A stretch of 64,000 nt of DNA from Flavobacterium sp. MFBS3-15 (lineage in GTDB: Bacteria > Bacteroidota > Bacteroidia > Flavobacteriales > Flavobacteriaceae): NCBI RefSeq assembly GCF_026107645.2, contig NZ_JAPCHV010000001.1, forward strand, positions 124,001-188,000. Direction: 5' to 3'. Position 1 is the first letter of the stretch. Each line of letters starts with the position of its first letter. Shown one piece after another: positions 34,254 through 42,340 of the stretch. Position numbers and translations under genes: made by a program. The notes below the pieces were generated by a model, which saw only the letters and a program-made list of their open reading frames with translations, searched no databases and was not told where the DNA came from.

Positions 34254-35618
34254 TTAAGCTGACAACCCTTCAAAAACACTTTTGCTGCTTTCCGCAACAG
34301 GTTTTACGAATTCAATGCGCACCGCACCATCTTCGTCGATTTTAGTCAGTGTAACTTCGTGAAGCGTATTCACCAGTTCCGGATTCCATGGTGCTTTTAC
34401 TTTTACGTAATTCTCCGTAAATCCGTGGATATACCCTTCCTTGTTCTCGCCTTCAAAAAGTGCCGTACGGGTAGTGCCTATCTGGCTTTCGTAAAACGCA
34501 CGCCTTTTTTTAACCGATAATCCCCTCAGCATCTTGCTGCGCTTGGCACGAACGTTATTCGGCACTTCGCCCGGCATGGAAGCGGCAGGCGTATTATCCC
34601 TTTCAGAATACGTAAACACGTGCAGGTAGGATATTTCCAGTTCGTTCAGGAAATTGTAGGTCTCAAGGAAATGCTCGTCGGTCTCTCCCGGAAAGCCCAC
34701 AATGACATCTACACCAATACAGGCGTGCGGCATCACCTCGCGTATTTTGTTGACACGCTCGGTATAGACTTCACGCAGGTAACGGCGGCGCATCAGCTTC
34801 AGGATGTCATTGCTGCCTGATTGCAGCGGTATGTGGAAATGCGGCACGAAAGTGCGGCTTTGCGAAACAAACTCGATGGTCTCGTTCCTGAGCAAGTTCG
34901 GTTCGATGGACGAAATACGCAGGCGCTCGATGCCCTCTACCTTGTCCAGTTCCTGCACCAGTTCATAAAAAGTATGCTCGTGCTTTTTGTTGCCGAACTC
35001 GCCCTTGCCATAGTCGCCTATGTTCACGCCCGTTAGTACGATCTCTTTAATATTTTGCTGCGAAATTTCCCTGGCATTCTTCAGAACATTCTCCAACGTA
35101 TCGCTACGCGAAATGCCCCTGGCCAGCGGAATGGTACAGTAAGTGCACTTATAATCACAGCCGTCCTGCACTTTCAGGAACGCGCGGGTACGGTCGCCAA
35201 TGGAGTAGCTGCCCACATAAAAGTCGGCTTCAGCAATCTCACAAGAGTGCACCTTGCCCATGTCGTTTTTGGAAAGATCGTTGATGTAATCGGTGATCTT
35301 GAATTTTTCGGTAGCCCCAAGAACCAGGTCAACGCCATCAACGGAGACAAGCTCTTCGGGCTTTAGCTGGGCATAGCAGCCTACGGCGGCAACAAAAGCC
35401 TTGTCGTTATTTTTTAGCGCTTTCTTTACGATCTGCTTGAACTGCTTGTCGGCATTTTCAGTCACCGAGCAGGTATTGATAACGTAGATGTCGGCGGTTT
35501 CCTCAAAATCAACGCGGTCGAAACCTTCGTCCTGGAAACTGCGAGCAATGGTGGATGTCTCCGAAAAATTCAGTTTGCACCCGAGCGTATAAAAAGCGAC
35601 TTTTTTCTTTTGTTCCAT
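34254..35618 (-). CDS. mtaB: tRNA t6A37 methylthiotransferase MtaB
   Basis: 454 residues from the ATG at 35618; an ATG two codons upstream is possible. The N-terminal UPF0004 domain has the first cluster cysteines (TLGCKLN, NTCSVT, AVGCYAQ). The radical SAM core has CDYKCTYC (about 153-160). A TRAM-like domain ends the protein. MtaB adds a methylthio group to N6-threonylcarbamoyladenosine at position 37 of tRNA decoding ANN codons, giving ms2t6A. Single gene, with a candidate promoter at 35653-35660. Confidence 0.95.
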   Translation of the reverse strand: MEQKKKVAFYTLGCKLNFSETSTIARSFQDEGFDRVDFEETADIYVINTCSVTENADKQFKQIVKKALKNNDKAFVAAVGCYAQLKPEELVSVDGVDLVLGATEKFKITDYINDLSKNDMGKVHSCEIAEADFYVGSYSIGDRTRAFLKVQDGCDYKCTYCTIPLARGISRSDTLENVLKNAREISQQNIKEIVLTGVNIGDYGKGEFGNKKHEHTFYELVQELDKVEGIERLRISSIEPNLLRNETIEFVSQSRTFVPHFHIPLQSGSNDILKLMRRRYLREVYTERVNKIREVMPHACIGVDVIVGFPGETDEHFLETYNFLNELEISYLHVFTYSERDNTPAASMPGEVPNNVRAKRSKMLRGLSVKKRRAFYESQIGTTRTALFEGENKEGYIHGFTENYVKVKAPWNPELVNTLHEVTLTKIDEDGAVRIEFVKPVAESSKSVFEGLSA

Positions 35619-35652
35619 GAGCATCAGCTATAAAGCTTTCCGAATAAGCCTG

Positions 35653-35660
35653 CAAATTTA
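35653..35660 (-). promoter_or_regulatory. candidate -7 box for mtaB
   Basis: TAAATTTG on the minus strand, exact TAnnTTTG match, 35 bases upstream of the start. No good -33 element at the usual distance. Confidence 0.4.
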
Positions 35661-35667
35661 CGTACAA

Positions 35668-35703
35668 TTTGCCAGTAAATAAAATGTACAATCATTATAT
35701 TTG
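35668..35703 (+). promoter_or_regulatory. promoter of the toxin-antitoxin pair
   Basis: TATATTTG (35696-35703) is an exact -7 box; TTTG at 35668-35671 lies 24 bases upstream, slightly longer than usual. The antitoxin ATG is 26 bases downstream. Confidence 0.5.
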
Positions 35704-35728
35704 TAACTTAACACAAACGCTTTTATTT

Positions 35729-35992
35729 ATGCAACCTGTTCAACTGCAAAAAGATAAACTGGAACTGATTGAGTGGATAACTCAATTGGAGGACAGTACC
35801 GTGATTGAAAAGTTAATAGCGATTATGGAAGAAGAAGTTAATTATGGTTATAAATTATCGGATGAACAGAAATTAATGCTTGAAGAAGGCGCAGCAAAAT
35901 ATGATTCGGGAGAAGAACGGGGCTATACCTGGGAAGAGATCAAAAATAATGCTGCTGAATTAAAAAAGCTCATTAATGAGAAAAAAGCATAA
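35729..35992 (+). CDS. antitoxin of a ParE/RelE-type pair
   Basis: 87 residues from the ATG at 35729, beginning MQPVQLQKDKLELIEWITQL. The helical, acidic protein, with DEQKLMLEEGAAKYDSGEER and the ending YTWEEIKNNAAELKKLINEK, follows the layout of small Bacteroidetes addiction-module antitoxins whose C-terminal helix wraps the toxin. It overlaps the toxin start by 17 bases. An upstream TTG (35669) falls inside the promoter and is excluded. Confidence 0.8.
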   Translation: MQPVQLQKDKLELIEWITQLEDSTVIEKLIAIMEEEVNYGYKLSDEQKLMLEEGAAKYDSGEERGYTWEEIKNNAAELKKLINEKKA

Positions 35993-36272
35993 GTTCTTCT
36001 ACTCATCCCATACGAACAGAAGCGTTATGAAGGCTTTTGATTACTATGAGTCCGTACAAAAAGATCTTGGAGATTATTTTATTCTTTCATTAGAAAAGTG
36101 CCTCGCATCAATAGATAATAATCCGGAAATTTTTAAGATTATTCATAAAAATTTCCGTCAGGCTAAAGTTCCAAAGTTTCCATACATTGTACTATATAGG
36201 ATAATTGATACAGGAATAATTATTGACAACGTATTCAATACATATCGAAACCCAATCAAAAAAATCAGGTAA
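35976..36272 (+). CDS. ParE/RelE superfamily toxin
   Basis: 98 residues with the family pattern: an N-terminal helical pair, then FRQAKVPKFPYIVLYRII and NVFNTYRNPIKK. The R/K-rich C-terminus and the VLYRI strand are typical of ParE-like proteins, which target gyrase or the ribosome. Overlap with the upstream antitoxin completes a type II module. It stops 2 bases before the start of the peptide-binding lipoprotein. Confidence 0.85.
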   Translation: MRKKHKFFYSSHTNRSVMKAFDYYESVQKDLGDYFILSLEKCLASIDNNPEIFKIIHKNFRQAKVPKFPYIVLYRIIDTGIIIDNVFNTYRNPIKKIR

Positions 36273-36274
36273 TC

Positions 36275-37876
36275 TTGACCAAACTACTCCAATCATTATT
36301 CACCATATTTTCTCTTACCTTACTTTTTTCCTGCGGCAGGAAACAGGAAGAATCCCGCGACCAACTCGTTTTCCGATATAATGAAAATGCTGCTGTCAAC
36401 TCACTGGATCCGGCATTCGCCAAAATACGCCCGTCCATCTGGGTATGCAACCAGCTTTTTAACGGATTGGTGCAGCTTGACGACACCCTGGGCATACAGC
36501 CGGACATTGCCAGATCCTGGGACATTTCGCCGGATGGCAAAACCTATACGTTTACCCTGAGGAATGATGTATATTTCCATAAGAATGCGCTTTTCGGGGA
36601 GGACAGTACCCGGACGGTTGTTGCCAAAGATTTTGAATACAGCCTGAACCGGCTTTTAGATGAAGACATTGCCGCGCCCGGCCGCTGGATATTGCAAAAC
36701 GTTGAGAAATTTTATGCCGTGAACGATACCATTTTCGAGATAAAGCTATCCAAAACCTTCCCGGCATTTTTAGGGTTGCTGACGATGAAGTATGCCTCGG
36801 TAGTACCACATGAAGCATTTGAAAAGTCAGGCTATGACTTCCGCTCAAACCCCATTGGTACCGGGCCGTTCCAATTCAAAATATGGGAAGAGAACGTAAA
36901 ACTGGTGCTGCGCAAAAACCCGCTGTATTTTGAGAAGGACGGAAAAGGTGTGCAATTACCCTATATGGAAGCGGTTGCAATCACTTTCCTGCCCGACAAG
37001 CAGAGCGGTTTCCTGCAATTCGTGCAAGGTAAACTAGACTTTGTATCCGGCCTCGACCCCTCATATAAAGACGAGATCCTGACGCCCAAGGGCGAACTTT
37101 CACCCAAATACCAAGAGGACGTAAAGATGATCACAGGACCCTACCTCAACACAGAGTACATGGGTTTTCGCCTTGATGGCGCCGACAAGGCCGTGAAGGA
37201 CAAGCGCATCCGCCAGGCAATGAACTACGGGTTTGACCGCAACAAGATGATACTCTTCCTGCGCAACAACATGGGCATTGGAGCGACCAGCGGCATGATC
37301 CCTACCGGACTGGGAGGATTTGGGGCGAAAGGTTATAGCTTTGACCCCGCTAAAGCGAGGGCGCTCATAGCCGATTACAAAAAGCAGACGGGCGACAGCA
37401 GCCCCAAGATTATGATGAGCACTTCGGCTTCCTACCTCGACATTGCCGAATACCTGCAACGCGAATGGCAGAAGATTGGCCTGAACATGCAGGTCGACGT
37501 GAACCCGCCATCGACCCTCACGCAGTCCATATCTACAGGTAAAGTATCGTTTTTTAAAGCCAGCTGGATTGCTGATTATCCTGATGCGGAGAATTACCTG
37601 TCACTTTTCTACAGCAAGAATTTCTCTCCCGGCGGGCCGAATTACACCCATTTCAAAAATGAGCAATTCGACAAGCTGTACGAAGCCGCCTTCCTTGAAA
37701 CCGATGATAAAAAACGCCACGAACTCTACAAGCGGATGGATGCACTGGTCATGGAGGAAGCACCGGTAATCCCGCTATTCTATGATAAAGCTTCCCGTTT
37801 CACAAGGAGCAATGTTACGGGGTTGGGCATCAATCCGTTGAATTTACTGGTTTTGAAGAGGGTGAGGAAGGAATGA
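36275..37876 (+). CDS. peptide-binding lipoprotein of an ABC importer (SBP_bac_5)
   Basis: 533 residues from a TTG at 36275, which gives a proper lipoprotein signal ending in LLFSC (C20). Family 5 solute-binding features: ENAAVNSLDPAFAK at the mature start, the DGKTYTFTLRNDVYFH block (about 91-106) and a second lobe with GTGPFQF. No permease or ATPase lies beside it, so partners are elsewhere. It directly follows the toxin gene, so its transcript is probably shared with the toxin-antitoxin unit. Confidence 0.88.
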   Translation: MTKLLQSLFTIFSLTLLFSCGRKQEESRDQLVFRYNENAAVNSLDPAFAKIRPSIWVCNQLFNGLVQLDDTLGIQPDIARSWDISPDGKTYTFTLRNDVYFHKNALFGEDSTRTVVAKDFEYSLNRLLDEDIAAPGRWILQNVEKFYAVNDTIFEIKLSKTFPAFLGLLTMKYASVVPHEAFEKSGYDFRSNPIGTGPFQFKIWEENVKLVLRKNPLYFEKDGKGVQLPYMEAVAITFLPDKQSGFLQFVQGKLDFVSGLDPSYKDEILTPKGELSPKYQEDVKMITGPYLNTEYMGFRLDGADKAVKDKRIRQAMNYGFDRNKMILFLRNNMGIGATSGMIPTGLGGFGAKGYSFDPAKARALIADYKKQTGDSSPKIMMSTSASYLDIAEYLQREWQKIGLNMQVDVNPPSTLTQSISTGKVSFFKASWIADYPDAENYLSLFYSKNFSPGGPNYTHFKNEQFDKLYEAAFLETDDKKRHELYKRMDALVMEEAPVIPLFYDKASRFTRSNVTGLGINPLNLLVLKRVRKE

Positions 37877-37905
37877 TGATGTTTATTTTTGATTGATCAG
37901 CATAT

Positions 37906-38511
37906 ATGGAACTGTTTAAAACTAAATATCGTATCGAATCTGCCAGACTGAAAGATTGGGACTATTCTGATAACGCTAAATATTTTATCACCATTTGTAC
38001 AGCTCATAAAGAATGTCATTTCGGACAAATAATGGACAGTGAAATGGAGCTTTCTGATATTGGAAAAATTGCTCTGGAATTCCTTATACATATCCATTCC
38101 CATTTTGACTATGTAAAAACAGATTGCTGTATCGTCATGCCGAATCATGTACATGCAATTGTTGTCCTAAACCATACCTCATCTTTTGCAGAAAACATTT
38201 CGGTTACTGCATGCCGGGATGATGATGAAGATATTTTCCTGTATATTCCTGAGACGTTGCAGCGCAACACTTCTACAAGCGGAGTTAATGAATATATGCG
38301 GTCGATATCCCCGAAGGCCGGCTCACTGTCGACAATAATACGTTCCTATAAATCCGCTGTTACCAAACATGCACGTAATATTGATCCTGATTTTGGCTGG
38401 CAGGCCCGGTACCATGACCATATTATCCGCAATAATGACGCGTATTTTACTATCAGGAATTATATGCTCAATAATCCTAAAAACTGGAAAGAGGATAAAT
38501 TTTATATGTGA
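37906..38511 (+). CDS. REP-associated tyrosine transposase (RAYT)
   Basis: 201 residues. The single-strand DNA transposase fold of the IS200 group is shown by the HUH motif MPNHVHAIVV (H81, H83) and by the C-terminal GWQARYHDHIIRNNDAY with catalytic tyrosine candidates Y180 and Y186, plus NYMLNNPKNWKEDKFY. It has no flanking IS ends; instead a REP array lies immediately downstream. Residues 116-125 (ETLQRNTSTS) are encoded by a REP copy at 38251-38276, in the variable segment between the HUH motif and GSLSTIIRSYKSA. Confidence 0.93.
   Translation: MELFKTKYRIESARLKDWDYSDNAKYFITICTAHKECHFGQIMDSEMELSDIGKIALEFLIHIHSHFDYVKTDCCIVMPNHVHAIVVLNHTSSFAENISVTACRDDDEDIFLYIPETLQRNTSTSGVNEYMRSISPKAGSLSTIIRSYKSAVTKHARNIDPDFGWQARYHDHIIRNNDAYFTIRNYMLNNPKNWKEDKFYM
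38251..38276 (+). repeat. REP copy inside the RAYT gene
   Basis: GAGACGTTGCAGCGCAACAC followed by TTCTAC aligns to the inverted REP consensus (GAGACGTTGCAGTGCAACGT, CTCTAC) with a few changes and no loss of frame. Confidence 0.8.
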
Positions 38512-38520
38512 TGTTTATAT

Positions 38521-38741
38521 GAGCCGTTGCAGTGCAACTGCTCTACAGCGTAATTATTTTGTATATACGTTTTATAACAAAGAGTTAGGGTAGAGACGTT
38601 GCACTGCAACGTCTAACATTTATTTTGATTAGTTACCGTAATCCGCGAGCCGTTGCAATGCAACGGCTCTACAACGTAATCATTTATATTGACGTTTGAT
38701 AATTAGATACCGGGTAGAGACGTTGCACTGCAACGTCTCTA
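38521..38741. repeat. REP array: two tandem inverted doublets
   Basis: Four copies at 38521-38546, 38590-38615, 38647-38672 and 38714-38741 in alternating orientation (ends CTCTAC, then GTAGAG, twice). The sequences between copies 1-2 and 3-4 are similar to each other, so the array is a duplicated unit of about 125 bp. It fills the gap 38512-38845 after the RAYT. Perfect inverted pairs make strong hairpins, likely the substrate of the RAYT. Confidence 0.92.
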
Positions 38742-38845
38742 ATAAATATTACCATAACATTATTGAAGCAATTAAATATATCCTAATTCCCTCGCATCCC
38801 GCCATACCCTTTCGTAACTTTAGTAAAACTAAAAAAACTAAAGCC

Positions 38846-39274
38846 ATGAGAACGAAATTACTTTATGCGGTTGCGGCCTTTTCGTTTACCATTACATTTT
38901 ACGCACAGGAGGTGCCTGTTTTGGAAAAAGACCTTCCGGCCGAAGCCAGGACTTTTCTGAAAGACCATTTTAAAAGCGGGTTTCATCATGCCATTAAGGA
39001 AGTAGCGAACAGGAAAGTGACTTATGATGTAGTGCTGAATGACAATACCGAAATCGAATTTACCGAAGCCGGGCGCTGGAAAGATGTCGATGGCAAGTGC
39101 AAGGCCATACCTTATACTTTTTTGCAGCCGCAGATTCTGGATTATGTAAAGCAAACTTACCCCGGCCAGCCCATAACCGGCATTGAACTCGAGGATTCGG
39201 AGTATGAGGTGACATTGGGCAACGGGATGGATTTGAAATTCAATGCCCGTGGCGTATTTGTAAAGGTAGACTGA
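38846..39274 (+). CDS. PepSY-like secreted protein
   Basis: 142 residues from the ATG at 38846 with a signal peptide (ends FYAQ, residue 20). Two PepSY-like repeats of the pattern LP.EA..FL...F...-YDV.L.D.TEIEFTEAGRWKDVDG and a second ending FNARGVFVKVD match the beta-lactamase-inhibitor-like PepSY_like domain (PF11396). Periplasmic. The frame upstream reads through a REP and is not the real start. It lies immediately before the two-component system. Confidence 0.85.
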   Translation: MRTKLLYAVAAFSFTITFYAQEVPVLEKDLPAEARTFLKDHFKSGFHHAIKEVANRKVTYDVVLNDNTEIEFTEAGRWKDVDGKCKAIPYTFLQPQILDYVKQTYPGQPITGIELEDSEYEVTLGNGMDLKFNARGVFVKVD

Positions 39275-39278
39275 TGCA

Positions 39279-39296
39279 TTCCAAATTGTTTCCAGA
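39279..39296 (+). promoter_or_regulatory. candidate response-regulator binding site
   Basis: TTCC at 39279-39282 and TTCC at 39290-39293, 11 bases apart, inside a block whose last 13 bases (AATTGTTTCCAGA, 39284-39296) recur exactly at 41308-41320. It ends 29 bases before the -7 box at 39326, the position expected for an activator. Confidence 0.55.
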
Positions 39297-39325
39297 ATGT
39301 AAAGCGTACTTGCGCCGTTAATCAG

Positions 39326-39333
39326 TATATTTG
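39326..39333 (+). promoter_or_regulatory. -7 box of the two-component operon
   Basis: TATATTTG, exact TAnnTTTG match, about 21 bases before the ATG at 39355. No consensus -33 element lies at the right distance, consistent with an activator-dependent promoter using the site at 39279-39296. Confidence 0.55.
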
Positions 39334-39354
39334 ATATACGCTAAAGCAAAATGC

Positions 39355-40026
39355 ATGAAGATCCTTATCGTAGAAGATGAGCAGGGTTTGCGGGAAGTGA
39401 TACGCGAATCGCTTGAAAAGGAAAAATACATTGTGGAAACAGCGCACGATTACATTTCGGGCCTTGAGAAAATAGGGGCCTATGATTACGACTGCGTCCT
39501 CATCGACATCATGCTGCCCAACGGTACCGGACTTAATTTAGTCCGAGAACTGAAGGCCATGCGCAAAAAGGAAGCCGTGATCATCATTTCGGCCAAAGAT
39601 TCAGTTGATGATAAAGTAGCCGGGCTGGACCTGGGCGCTGATGATTACCTTGCCAAACCCTTCCACCTTGCTGAGCTGCACGCCCGCATCAAGTCGGCCA
39701 TAAGGCGAAAAAACCAGGATGGCGACACTGCCATAGCGTGGAACAACCTGAAGCTCATTCCTGAACAACGGTCGGTTGCTGTTGGCAATTCACCGCTGGT
39801 ACTCAACAGGAAAGAATTCGACCTTTTGTATTATTTCATGATCAATCCCAACCGGCTCATCAACAAAACGGCCCTGGCCGAATCGGTATGGGGAGACTAC
39901 ACCGACCAGTCTGACAGCCTGGATTTCGTATATTCACAAATAAAGAACCTCCGCAAAAAACTGAAGGATGCCGGTGCCGAAGCCGACATCCAGGCAGTAT
40001 ATGGCATGGGATATAAAATGACCTGA
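39355..40026 (+). CDS. OmpR-family response regulator
   Basis: 223 residues from 39355. The receiver domain (1-115) has acidic pair E7 D8, phospho-acceptor D51 (CVLIDIMLPNG) and K101 in DDYLAKPF. The winged-helix DNA-binding domain (about 125-223) ends in the usual VYGMGYKMT. Its stop overlaps the kinase start by one base (TGATG). With the kinase it forms a complete two-component system; a candidate binding site is found before this gene and before a downstream PepSY gene. Confidence 0.94.
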   Translation: MKILIVEDEQGLREVIRESLEKEKYIVETAHDYISGLEKIGAYDYDCVLIDIMLPNGTGLNLVRELKAMRKKEAVIIISAKDSVDDKVAGLDLGADDYLAKPFHLAELHARIKSAIRRKNQDGDTAIAWNNLKLIPEQRSVAVGNSPLVLNRKEFDLLYYFMINPNRLINKTALAESVWGDYTDQSDSLDFVYSQIKNLRKKLKDAGAEADIQAVYGMGYKMT

Positions 40027-41294
40027 TGAAGTTGCGCAATTATACGCTCCGTTACCTCATTGTGGCCCTTTTGGGCGTCATTGCCCTGTGGGCCAGCCTT
40101 TTTTATGTGGTAATCCTGGACGAGGTATATGACAACATTGATGACGGGCTCAAAAACTCAAAGATACTCATCATAAGGCAGGCCTATGCGGACAAACGCA
40201 TTTTAGACACCCCTGAGTTTGGCATCAACCAATTTAAGATAGTGCCGTTGCCAAAAGGACAACATGATCCCTCAGAAAAATTTGAAAGCACTTTTGAATT
40301 CTCCGAATATGATAACGAGGACCAGCCGGTACGTTTGCTGAAAACTGTTTTCAATGATCCGGAGGGCAATCCGCACCTCCTGACCATTCGCGCTTCAATG
40401 GTTGAAGAGGATGAACTGATGGAAGACCTGATGACAGCGCTTATAGCTTTATATGCCATGCTCGTTATCAGCATTGCGGCCATCAACCACATTATCTTGC
40501 GCAAGGTGTGGAAATCGTTCTACGCCACGCTCGACAAGCTGCGGCTGTATAAATTGGGAACGGGAACCGGATTTATAGCGCCTGCATCGACTGTGGATGA
40601 ATTCAAGACCTTAGGCCGGGAACTCGAAGAGATGCTGCGCCGCAACGAGGAGATTTACGCCAGCCAGAAACAGTTCATAGAAAATGCCGCACACGAGCTG
40701 CAAACCCCACTGGCCATCAGCCTGAACAGACTGGAACTCTTTGCAGAGAACAACCAGCTGCCCGAAGAGCAGATGATGGAACTCGGCAAGATAAGCGACA
40801 CCCTGCAACGGCTGGTACGCCTCAACAAATCGCTGCTGATGCTGTCGAAAATCGAGAACAGGCAGTTTGCCGGGGAGGATGCCGTCGACTTCAACCAGAT
40901 CGTAAAACAACTGGCTGAAGATTATTCAGACCTGGCAGAGTACAAAAACATTTCAATAACGGTTGAAGACCACGGGCAGCTGTATTTTCTCATGAACAAA
41001 GGGCTTGCGGTTACATTGGTCAGCAACCTGGTTAAGAATGCCATCGTGCACAATACCAATGGTGGCAGTGTTGTTATAAAAGTAACCTCCGACAGCCTTG
41101 TCATTAAAAATACAGGGAGCACCGTTGCCCTTGACGCTGCCCATATCTTTAAAAGGTTTACGCACAATCCCGAAAATGAGCAATCCATAGGCCTGGGACT
41201 TTCCATTGTAAGTTCTATCATTGCAACATACAGGCTGAAAGTGGCGTACTCGTTCGACGGCAGCCATATCTTTACAGTCACTTTCCCGAAATAA
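40026..41294 (+). CDS. membrane sensor histidine kinase
   Basis: 422 residues. Two transmembrane helices (about 10-31 and 135-157) enclose a periplasmic sensor part of about 100 residues without a recognisable domain. Then H-box ENAAHELQTPLAISL (phospho-acceptor H223), N-box LVSNLVKNAI (N334, N338) and G-box GLGLS (389-393). The layout is that of OmpR-partner kinases. PepSY-like proteins are encoded on both sides and are obvious candidates for interaction with its periplasmic loop. Confidence 0.92.
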   Translation: MKLRNYTLRYLIVALLGVIALWASLFYVVILDEVYDNIDDGLKNSKILIIRQAYADKRILDTPEFGINQFKIVPLPKGQHDPSEKFESTFEFSEYDNEDQPVRLLKTVFNDPEGNPHLLTIRASMVEEDELMEDLMTALIALYAMLVISIAAINHIILRKVWKSFYATLDKLRLYKLGTGTGFIAPASTVDEFKTLGRELEEMLRRNEEIYASQKQFIENAAHELQTPLAISLNRLELFAENNQLPEEQMMELGKISDTLQRLVRLNKSLLMLSKIENRQFAGEDAVDFNQIVKQLAEDYSDLAEYKNISITVEDHGQLYFLMNKGLAVTLVSNLVKNAIVHNTNGGSVVIKVTSDSLVIKNTGSTVALDAAHIFKRFTHNPENEQSIGLGLSIVSSIIATYRLKVAYSFDGSHIFTVTFPK

Positions 41295-41302
41295 TTTTCG
41301 TT

Positions 41303-41320
41303 TTCCCAATTGTTTCCAGA
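41303..41320 (+). promoter_or_regulatory. second copy of the candidate regulator binding site
   Basis: TTCC at 41303-41306 and TTCC at 41314-41317, again 11 bases apart, with the 13-base block AATTGTTTCCAGA (41308-41320) identical to that at 39284. It ends 42 bases before the ATG of the following PepSY gene. Confidence 0.55.
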
Positions 41321-41362
41321 TTCAGGTTGGAGATTTGTCCTGTAACCTGAAAATAATGAGAC

Positions 41363-41797
41363 ATGAAAACGAAACTGAATTTTTCCAAAACATTGGTGTT
41401 GGCTCTATTTTTCGGCTTTTTGGCAAATGCCAAAACCACACCCGACCCACACCTTCCCGAACCGGCACTTGACTTCCTGAAAAAACATTTTACTGTGCAT
41501 ACGGTAAGCCAAATCCAAGCCGGAAAGACAAATGGCCGTGACTACCACGTAACGCTTTCCGATGGTACAATCGTGGAATTTGATAGTAACGGCAACTGGA
41601 AAGGCATCAACGGGAATTACCATGCACTCCCAAAAACAGTGTTGCCAAGGGAAGTAGTAAGCCATATTGCAGGCAATTTCAATTCGCAAATCGTGATACA
41701 CGCAGTTAAAAAAAGCTGGGGCTATAAAGTCGCCCTGATGAACGGCACTACTTTGGAATACAACAATTCGGGAAAATTTTTAAGAATCGATAAATAA
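41363..41797 (+). CDS. PepSY-like secreted protein
   Basis: 144 residues with a signal peptide (ends LANAKT near residue 25). Two repeats follow: EPALDFLKKHFTVHTVSQIQ ... YHVTLSDGTIVEFDSNGNWK, then a second ending TLEYNNSGKFLRIDK. The same fold as the proteins at 38846 and 41815, but divergent in sequence. Preceded by the shared regulatory block; the PepSY lipoprotein gene follows after 17 bases. Confidence 0.85.
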   Translation: MKTKLNFSKTLVLALFFGFLANAKTTPDPHLPEPALDFLKKHFTVHTVSQIQAGKTNGRDYHVTLSDGTIVEFDSNGNWKGINGNYHALPKTVLPREVVSHIAGNFNSQIVIHAVKKSWGYKVALMNGTTLEYNNSGKFLRIDK

Positions 41798-41814
41798 CTA
41801 TAAAAATGACTATT

Positions 41815-42273
41815 ATGAAAAAGATGTTTTTTATTGCCCTGGCGGCAATCAGCCTGATGGGCGCAGCATGCAATGATGATGATAACAACGGCACCGACAC
41901 CATAATCCAGGCGACGGACCTTCCGCAGGCAGCACGCAGTTTTGTGGAAACACACTTCCCCGGGGCAACATACACGAGGGTTGAAAAGCAGTCGAGGGCC
42001 GACAGCGATGGCTCGATTTACGATGTTCAGCTGTCCAACGGGTTCGAGATCGATTTTACAGCACAGGGTGCGTGGACGGATATCGATGGCAATCACCAGG
42101 CTATCCCTGCCGCTATAGTGCCGGCTTCGATATCGCAATATGTTACTGCCAATTATGCCTCACAGTCGGTAACGAACATCGGGATTGAGAGGCACGGCTA
42201 TGATGTGGAACTCTCCAATGATGTTGAACTTGTGTTCAATACCAATGGTCAGTTTATAAGGATCGACAGGTAA
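41815..42273 (+). CDS. PepSY-like lipoprotein
   Basis: 152 residues from 41815; an ATG three codons upstream (41806) is possible. The signal MKKMFFIALAAISLMGAAC ends in a lipobox cysteine, so this member is membrane-anchored, unlike the two soluble paralogues. Acidic spacer NDDDNNGTD, then two PepSY-like repeats (IYDVQLSNGFEIDFTAQGAW and YDVELSNDVELVFNTNGQFI). Last gene of the two-component/PepSY group, closed by a terminator. Confidence 0.87.
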   Translation: MKKMFFIALAAISLMGAACNDDDNNGTDTIIQATDLPQAARSFVETHFPGATYTRVEKQSRADSDGSIYDVQLSNGFEIDFTAQGAWTDIDGNHQAIPAAIVPASISQYVTANYASQSVTNIGIERHGYDVELSNDVELVFNTNGQFIRIDR

Positions 42274-42295
42274 AGATTAAATTTTTAATGGAGAG

Positions 42296-42317
42296 CGCCG
42301 CAATTGCGGCGTTTTTA
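42296..42317 (+). terminator. terminator of the two-component/PepSY operon
   Basis: Palindrome CGCCGCAATTGCGGCG (42296-42311) followed by five T, 22 bases after the last PepSY stop. Confidence 0.85.
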
Positions 42318-42340
42318 TTGTAAGACGTAATCAAAGTATA

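Noticed and set aside
38521..38741. Four similar repeats at nearly even spacing, CRISPR-like at first sight
   Set aside because: Repeats alternate in orientation, are full palindromes, and the spacers are similar in pairs; no cas genes. It is a REP array.
38696..38845. N-terminal extension of the first PepSY-like protein
   Set aside because: It translates a REP and A/T-rich leader; the ATG at 38846 begins a signal peptide.
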